The notes under the pieces: model-generated
Database searches by the model: none
What the model was told of the DNA's origin: nothing
Seen by the model: the letters and a program-made list of their open reading frames with translations, nothing else
Shown here: positions 57,094 through 64,000 of the stretch, in pieces
How the letters are laid out: each line of letters starts with the position of its first letter
Numbering within the stretch: position 1 is the first letter of the stretch
Assembly: GCA_027579435.1 (NCBI GenBank)
Contig: JANBPK010000730.1
Coordinates: 248,001 to 312,000, forward strand
Direction of reading: 5' to 3'
DNA: 64,000 bases
DNA from: Candolleomyces eurysporus
Lineage: Eukaryota > Basidiomycota > Agaricomycetes > Agaricales > Psathyrellaceae
Position numbers and translations under genes: made by a program

Positions 57094-59079
57094 ATGGAAT
57101 TCACCCCAGGGCCTGCAGTGCACCGAGTGTTGTGTGCCGATTGCGGTAAATATCAATCATTTCTCAGGGTTTTCAGCTATTCATCCTTTGGTTGCGACTA
57201 GGCACACCGATTGTACCAAATTCTGCGAATCTTTGTGTTGCTTGCCTCAGGAATACGTGCGTAAACCTCGTTTATACAGGTTGGAGAGCTATCTAACGAG
57301 GGGATTGGATGTAGGATCGATATTACGGAAGGGATACCCAAGCAAGGTTCGATCGCTTTATTAAAGCGCAGGAGCTTTCAAATGTTGACCTCCCTTGTCT
57401 ATTGCAGCATCTATCTCGTTTTGCCGCAATTGCGAACGTTTTCTGTCTCCTCCGAATGCATGGACGCTTGCTAGACCAGAATCTTCAGAGCTGTTGGCGA
57501 TCTGTCTGAAGAAGTTGAAGGGACTGGCGAAAGTACGGTTGACGGATGCGAGGTTTATCTGGACGGAGCCGCATTCGAAGAGGTTGAAGGTGGCTTTGAC
57601 GATTCAAAAAGAGGTGCGTTTGTACACTCTCGTTCACCGTACCTTCTGACTGAACGGTTGGCTGGATTCGGGTTTGCAGGTTTTGACCAATACGATCCTT
57701 GAACAAACGTTCGAGATCGAGTACCTCGTTCAACATGGACAGTGTCCGGACTGCGCACGGCTAGCTGCCAAAAACACTTGGAAAGCGTTGGTCCAAGTTC
57801 GCCAAAAGGTCCCTCACAAACGGACGTTCCTGTTCCTCGAGCAGTTGATCATCAAGCATAACGCTCAGAAGGACACGATTTCGATAAAAGAAGTCCGGGA
57901 TGGACTGGACTTCTTCTACAGCAGTAGAGCCCATGCGCTGAAAATGCAAGAGTTCTTGGCCGGCGTCGTCCCTACAAAGTGAGTGGCTCTATCCTCATGA
58001 TCATCGAGGACATGAATCTGACGCTTTTTTTCGATTTCCATAGATCAAAATCATCTGAACAACTCATCTCTTCCGACACTCATAGCAACACCGCAAACTT
58101 CAAATACACTTATTCAGTAGAGATCGTGCCCATATGCAAAGACGATCTCGTGTGCATCCCACTCAAACAAGCTCGACAGTTCTCGAATATCAGCCCGTTG
58201 ACTGTCTGCACGCGTGTCGGCAACTCTCTCCAGCTCATGGACCCCGCAACACTCCAAACCTGCGAAATCCCTCCGACGGTGTACTGGCGGTCCCCATTCG
58301 AAGCTCTAGCCTCCGTCACGGACCTCGTCGAATTCACGATCCTCGATATCGAGCCGGATCGGTCACGGACGCGGGGCAAGTACCTCATGGCGGATGCGCA
58401 GGTCGCCGTCTCAGGCGCGTTCAAGTCGAGCAAGGCGGGGGATCTCGACGATTCGATGATGGACTATGAAGGCGTCGGAGCGACGAGTATGATTTACCAC
58501 ACCAGGACGCATCTGGGCGCGATCCTCCAGCCGGGGGATTCAGCGATGGGGTACCACCTCACGTCTGCCAACTTCAACTCGGATGCGTTTGCGGATGTCC
58601 CGACGCATTTTATTCCGGATGTTATACTCGTGAAGAAGGCGTATCCTAATAGGAGGAAGAAGAGTAAGGCGAGGAACTGGAAGTTGAGGTCGATGGCGAA
58701 GGAGGCTGGGGAGGAGGGTGAGACGAGTTCGGCGAGAGGTGCGATTGGGAGGATGGGTGGGAGGGATGCGAAGAAGGTTGAGGAGGACTACGAGCTGTTC
58801 CTCCGTGACTTGGAGGAAGACCCCGAAATGCGTGCGGCGGTCAACCTTTACAAGGCGGCCGACGTCAAGATGGGGGATGAGGAGAAGGATGGGAAAAAGA
58901 CGAAGAAGAAAGTGCAGTATGCGATGGAGGTGGATGAGGCGGCTGGACCTTCGCATGACGGGGCTGATCATGGCCATGAGGAGACTGACTTCCCCGAGGT
59001 TCGACTTGAGGAATTGTTGGAGGAGTTTGATGAGATGACGCTTAACACTGGAGACGATGATCATGTTGAACAGCCATAG
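57094..59079 (+). CDS. NMD3: 60S ribosomal export protein NMD3
   Basis: Adaptor that bridges nascent 60S subunits to the exportin Crm1. Start ATG 57094 (MEFTPGPAVHRVLCADCG). The N-terminal zinc-binding region has four CxxC pairs: CADC, CVAC, CRNC and CPDC. Small exons are joined over introns after ADCG, after the LRNT segment and after PKQ. The central region carries DARFIWTEPHSKRLKVALTI, VRQKVPHKRTFLFLEQLIIK and LDFFYSSRAHALKMQEFL, which are nearly invariant in the family; LVCIPLKQARQFSNISPL follows. The acidic C-terminus (LEELLEEFDEMTL) resembles the leucine-rich nuclear export signal. Ends EQP and TAG at 59079. Full length, no break. Confidence 0.95.
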
Positions 59080-59724
59080 ATGTACCTAGGATCGTGTTGC
59101 ACCACTTGGTCTGCCACAAGAGTGCAGCAGTAATTCTAGTTCACACTTATGTCTCTGATTTACTTGGGCGATATGCATGACCCCTAGCCCTCTCACCACT
59201 GATATTGCGAGCAGGATCGCTGTTAACCACTCGATATTAAGTCGAGTTCGAGCAGACATGTGGTAGACCCACACTGACAACCAGTGAACCACGTTCAGGA
59301 TTCAGTTCTAGTCACTAGTCACTAGGCCTGACCCAAAACATGGAGGTTGGCGGAGGTCTACCCTGCAGCTTCTGGAGGGGCCGGCGGGTGGTCTTCGCCC
59401 CCAGGCTTGGTCCTCCCGTACGCGCACTTCTACTCGGACCTCTCCAACGGCAAGCTAGTACGAATTGACTGCATAAGATCCCTCGAATTTGGAGCCCTTC
59501 CGTACGCACAAATATCTAAACATGCGAACCTGTCCCTCCGGCTGTTTCCTGGCGGTTACCGTTTGAAAACATTAGCTTCTGTCACGGACGAACACCTTCA
59601 CAAGTATAAGGTCCGAAATGAAATCGTAGACCGTCGGAACATGGACAAACGCGAGTTGGCGGACGTGAGATGCTTCCCCTTATCTGAATATTGAGTTCCG
59701 GTTGCAGAATCGCACCCAAGTGCG
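59080..59724. other. Intergenic between NMD3 and its pseudogene tail
   Basis: A plus-strand frame over 59347-59694 exists but shows no domain. No gene supported. Confidence 0.4.
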
Positions 59725-60117
59725 TTCGGGTATATGACGTACTTGCCCCATCCTAACCGGAGGAAGAAGAATAAGGCGAGGTCGATGGCGAAGGAGCCTG
59801 GGGAGGAGAGGTGGGAGGATGGGTGGGAGATGCGGAGGATTATGAGCTGTTCCTTCGTGATTTAGGGCTACGCCCCAAAATGCGCGCTGCAGTAAACCTT
59901 TACGAGGCGGGCGATGATAAGATGGGGGATGTGGAGGAAGATGGGAAAAAGACGAAGCGGAAAATGAATGCAGGGTGCGATGGACATGTTACGAGACCGA
60001 TGATGACCGTGTGAAGAGGAGACCGACTTCCCTGAGGTTTGACTCGAGCAATTGTTAGGAGAGTTTGATGAGACGACGCTTAGCTCTGTAAACGATGAAT
60101 ATGTGGAACAGCCATAG
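59725..60117 (+). pseudogene. NMD3 C-terminal pseudogene
   Basis: A diverged copy of about 58620-59079 of NMD3. It keeps HPNRRKKNKARSMAKEPGEE, DYELFLRDL, MRAAVNLYEAGDDKMG and EEDGKKTKRKM, then stops (TGA at 60012, TGA within the LEEL region) and small deletions. It ends with the same EQP codons and TAG. The N-terminal zinc region is absent. Confidence 0.85.
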
Positions 60118-60586
60118 GCGGTCGTGTTGTACTACATAGTTGATCTATGACACGATGCAGCACAGCAAAAGTTCCGGTCGCCAGTCAAGAACTAGATTAA
60201 TATGTCCTTTCCTTCTTCGCATCTTATCTTACGGCTTGTTTGTTCAAACTATCAATGAAACCTAAAATAGCTCAGGTACATGGATACCGTATTGGAAGCG
60301 TTGAGGTATGTGCGCCGTGCTTCGCGGGCTGACCAAATCCTTCAACCATACTCCATACACACTCTCGCTCTCAAGACATATTGCATACTCCTGAGCCCGA
60401 GACGTAATGTCGACCTTTGGAGATCGATAAATGGAGTAGGCCAAGCCCTCCAAGCCTTGGGACTTCAAGCTCCGCTGTCTGAATGGTCACCATCACGATC
60501 ATTGATCCCAACTTGTATGTTCCCGCTCGCGTACTTAAGACTAGAACACAGCCCGTGACGTTGTCCCTCCCTTTCCCTCCAGCGAT
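60118..60586. other. Upstream region of the antiporter
   Basis: NMD3 pseudogene flank and antiporter promoter; a GATA-type string (CATCTTATCTTA) is at 60220-60231. A short plus frame near 60280-60558 has no recognisable product. Confidence 0.35.
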
Positions 60587-63500
60587 ATGGGAGAGTTCGC
60601 ACAGCAGCTCAGCAGCGTTGCGTCGCTCGCTCGCCGCGCAGCCTCGGAGCAGGTGCGTTCTACTATTCGTTTCATTGACGTCCTCCGGATCCCTAACCGC
60701 GAGATCATTTTGTCTTGTGTAGGGTGGTGTGATATCTGGAGATATTCCAACCCACTGGAACCCTGGCAATCCCTTCAGATTATGGGTCATTCAAGTTGGT
60801 ATGTCTGGAATTATATCACTGGAAAACCGAGTGTAATCTGACAATTCTTTCAGTGATCATCATCATGTTCTCCCAGATCCTAGCTCTGGCACTTGGCCGT
60901 ATTCGCCAGCCAAGGGTCATAGCAGAGGTTATCGGTGGTATTCTCCTGGGTCCGACAGTAATGGGCCGTATTCCTAACTTCAAGGACACGATTTTCCCGC
61001 AAGACTCGATGGCCATCCTCAATCTTACCAGTACCGTTGGTCTCATCCTTTTCCTCTTCCTTGTCGGCCTTGAAATCGATACTCGCCTGCTCAAACGAAG
61101 CATCAAAGTTTCTGCAGCAGTCTCTGTCGGTGGATTGGTCATCCCTCTCGGTCTTGGTGCAGCATTGGGAGTGGGTGTGTACCGCGAGTTCATCGACCCC
61201 AGCGTGAACTTTGGGTACTTCCTCCTATTCACCGCTGTCGCCATTGGAATCACGGCGTTCCCAGTGCTTTGCCGTATTCTGACCGAGCTGAAGCTTCTGG
61301 AGACCCAAGTCGGTGTCATTGTGCTTTCAGCTGGCATTGGGAACGATGTCGTTGGTTGGGTGTTGTTGGCGTTGACGGTTGCGCTCGTCAATGCGGGCAC
61401 AGGGCTTACTGCCCTCTATGTCTTGTTGGTATCTATTGGTTACACGATTTTCCTTCTTTACCCTGTGAGATGGGGATTCGTGTGGCTTGCCAAACGGACA
61501 GGAAGTCTTGAACAGGGCTCACCAACTCCTTTCATGATGACCGTCACCCTTCTCGTTGTCCTCGTCTCTGCCTTTTTCACCGACATCATCGGTGTGCACT
61601 CTATCTTTGGTGTGTGCTATCCAGTTTTAATAAGTTCCCCAAACTAATATCTCCTTCCCTCAGGTGGTTTCTTGGCCGGTCTCATCATACCCCACGATAA
61701 TGGCTTTGCGATCTCTCTGACCGAGAAGATTGAAGATCTCGTAACCATCCTGTTCATTCCCATCGTAAGGCGTTCTTATCTCGACCCTGAGAAACCATCT
61801 GTTGACCCTTCAACCAGTACTTTACACTCTCCGGCTTGAGGACGAACTTGGGTCTCTTGAACGACGGCATCACTTGGGGCTACATCATCATCATTTGTCT
61901 CGTTGCATTCTTCTCAAAGTTCATTCCTTGTGCTGGTGCAGCGTACGCATTCGGCTTCCCATGGCGCGAAGCAGGGGCCATCGGCTCCTTGATGAGTTGC
62001 AAGGGGTGAGGCCATGATTTATATCTTCTTATATTCGACGTCGCTGACTGACCTTTATCCTAGTTTGGTGGAACTCATTGTTCTCAACATCGGTCTTCAG
62101 GCCCGCATTCTCAACGACAGGACTTTCTCCATGTTCGTGGTGCACGCACTCGTCCTTACTTTCGTCACGACACCCTTGACCTTACTCTTCTACCCACCCA
62201 AATATCGGAACCCCAATGCCATTCGTGGGAGAGGGAAAGCTAGTCAAGATCCTGAAGGTTCCGACGAGAAGAGCAGCCCAGTCGAGACGGACTTTAGAAC
62301 CAAGTTTGCTCTCGTCTTGGACAAAGTTGAACAGCTTCCTCCCGCTCTCGCCTTGTCGCAACTCCTCATCCCAGACAATGCCTCTTCGACTACCACTTCC
62401 TCTACCAATGTAGACTCCCTCAAGGAAAAGGAAACCTTGGACACCAGCTCCACGGGCACGACGCCGCCAGCCGTCAGCATCGATGCGCTCCGGCTCATCG
62501 AGTTGACGAATCGTACCTCAGCCGTCATCAAATCCCAGGAAGCCGACGCACTGGTTTACAACGATCCTATCATCTCCACCTATTCGACATTCGCTTCGCT
62601 CAACAATGTATCGATCTCTGCGTCCCTTTCGGTTGTCAACTATGACGAATTCCCGGAATCCATCGCCGAGCACGCTGCCAACTCGGAGTCTCAGATGGTG
62701 ATCCTCCCATGGGCAAGAGGAACGACGTCGATTCTAGATGCTGAGACTGGGGATGCCCAACTGCGACAGAGCCGAAACCCATTCGACCGCAAGACAACGA
62801 CTCAGGACCAAACCGGTAGTGCAGTGTACTCTGAATTCGTTCGTGCAGTGTTTTTGCGCTCGCCTAGGGATGTTGCGGTGTTTGTGGATCGGGGTGCGTC
62901 GATTGGGTCTGCGGCTGCAGGAGCAAGGCAACATCTCGTCTTGCCGTTCTTTGGTGGTCCGGATGACAGGTTGGCTTTGACGTTCCTTGTTCAGTTGTGC
63001 GCGCGCACTTCTGTCAAGGCCACTGTTGTGAGGATCCAGAAGCACGAGGATGGGGATGACAAGCAGAGTTTGGTTCATGATTCCAAGGACGGCTCTGAGG
63101 CGCTTCCTGGTATTAACGCGGTACGTACCCTTTTGATCATCGATATTCTATTCCTCAGCGTTGGTTTACTGACATATTTTACGATGTTTAGCTTACGGTT
63201 GCTGGTGCTGATACCGTCTATGGTGCATTCAACACTCAAACGCGATTAGCCTCCGACACGGCAGACAACTTGATTTGGGAGAAGTACACGAACCCAGACT
63301 CGCATTCCCTCCCTGCCTCCGTGCGATCTGCCCTGAAGAGAATCACATTCTCGACCAACAACTCTGCGAAGCCTCTGCATACCGCTGTTGAACTCGTGAA
63401 AGCAGAGATTACCTCCACCGCGTCGAGCACCAGTGCAGCATCTGCCAAGGTCATCGTGCTGGTCGGAAGGTCGAGAAGGATGGCTGTTGAATCTTTGGGT

Positions 63501-63668
63501 GCAGAGTTGCGCACTTTCGTTTCGACTATTGGAGCGCAGTTGGGCGGGTCGGTGCCCAAGACGATTGGTGATGTTGGTGCGGCACTTGTTGCGTCCAACG
63601 TCGATGCTAGTTTGTTTGTTTTGCAGGCTGCTGCAGGGAATAGTGCTGCTTCTGCTGATGCCCATTAA
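60587..63668 (+). CDS. KHA1: K+/H+ antiporter, KHA1 type (CPA2 family)
   Basis: Endomembrane monovalent cation/proton exchanger. Start ATG 60587 ([18 protein letters not shown]), then [20 protein letters not shown]. The exchanger domain has about a dozen membrane helices with family signatures [120 protein letters not shown] and [21 protein letters not shown] long hydrophilic tail follows (universal-stress-like folds at FVDRGASIG and [12 protein letters not shown]) ending SADAH at 63668. Six introns. The catalytic aspartates near GND are present. Full length. Confidence 0.92.
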
Positions 63669-64000
63669 TGATTTCATGATACCAATGTACCACCTACAAT
63701 GATCTTATTCACGACTCTTATTTCTTTTTGCCTCTTTTCCTTTACGGTCAATGACTTGCTTGCTTGGGCTTTTGCGCGTTGGTGTGATTATTCTTCAAGT
63801 ATCCTGTACTGTCTCTTAGAGCGTTCACCATATGTTGGATCAGCACTATCAGGGGTAGATAATCAATTCTATTACCAGTACTGGTACATGCCGGCTTGCG
63901 AGTGAGGTCAATTTCAAACGCGGATCAGGAAAACGATATGTATGTCTGCGAGTAAATACAACGCAGGGGGTATATGAGAGAACTATATATATCTAAAGGA
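63669..64000. other. Antiporter 3' flank to window end
   Basis: T-rich 3' flank with a TATATATATC string near the very end (about 63986-63994). No gene supported. Confidence 0.5.

Overview
The window is nuclear DNA of a mushroom-forming basidiomycete (Agaricomycetes, probably Agaricales). The evidence is genes cut by many short introns (mostly about 50-65 bp, GTRNGY...YAG), no bacterial signals, and several families typical of these fungi: a DUF6699 protein, a DUF6533 seven-helix membrane protein, an HRDLxFSN kinase-like family, F-box/LRR-like paralogues and small secreted proteins. Species cannot be named from the sequence. All calls rest on reading translations and splice signals by eye; no database was searched.

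Layout. (1) 0.2-9.4 kb is a rearranged accessory block: a decayed PC-esterase (Cas1/TBL-type) gene, a kinase-like gene and an F-box gene, followed by partial second copies (a MAK5 5' pseudogene, a PC-esterase 5' fragment in the same orientation, and a more intact kinase-like copy in inverted orientation). (2) 9.75-19.6 kb is conserved housekeeping: MAK5 RNA helicase, a small membrane protein, a DUF6699 protein and PWP2/UTP1. (3) 19.6-29.4 kb is gene-poor; it holds unrecognised coding-like remnants and a broken O-fucosyltransferase-like gene. (4) 29.4-39.2 kb holds CLF1 (splicing), a small disordered protein and YCG1 (condensin). (5) 40.4-56.8 kb is a fast-evolving block: a DUF6533 protein, three small secreted protein genes of one family, and four F-box/LRR-like paralogues around a plasma-membrane H+-ATPase (PMA1 type). 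(6) 57.1-63.7 kb holds NMD3 (60S export) with a pseudogene of its own tail behind it, then a KHA1-type K+/H+ antiporter.

Themes. Three ribosome-biogenesis genes (MAK5, PWP2, NMD3) sit within 50 kb but not as an operon-like unit. The accessory blocks show repeated local duplication of gene pieces next to their intact parents: MAK5 head, NMD3 tail, CLF1 tail, H+-ATPase tail, kinase pieces and PC-esterase piece. Most likely candidate for something undescribed: the small secreted protein family sharing a GFRxKxPxPDSPxY motif, together with the F-box array that duplicates beside it. Caution: all eleven N characters in the window touch homopolymer runs and at least two break otherwise perfect reading frames, so single-base frameshifts next to homopolymers may be assembly errors rather than biology.
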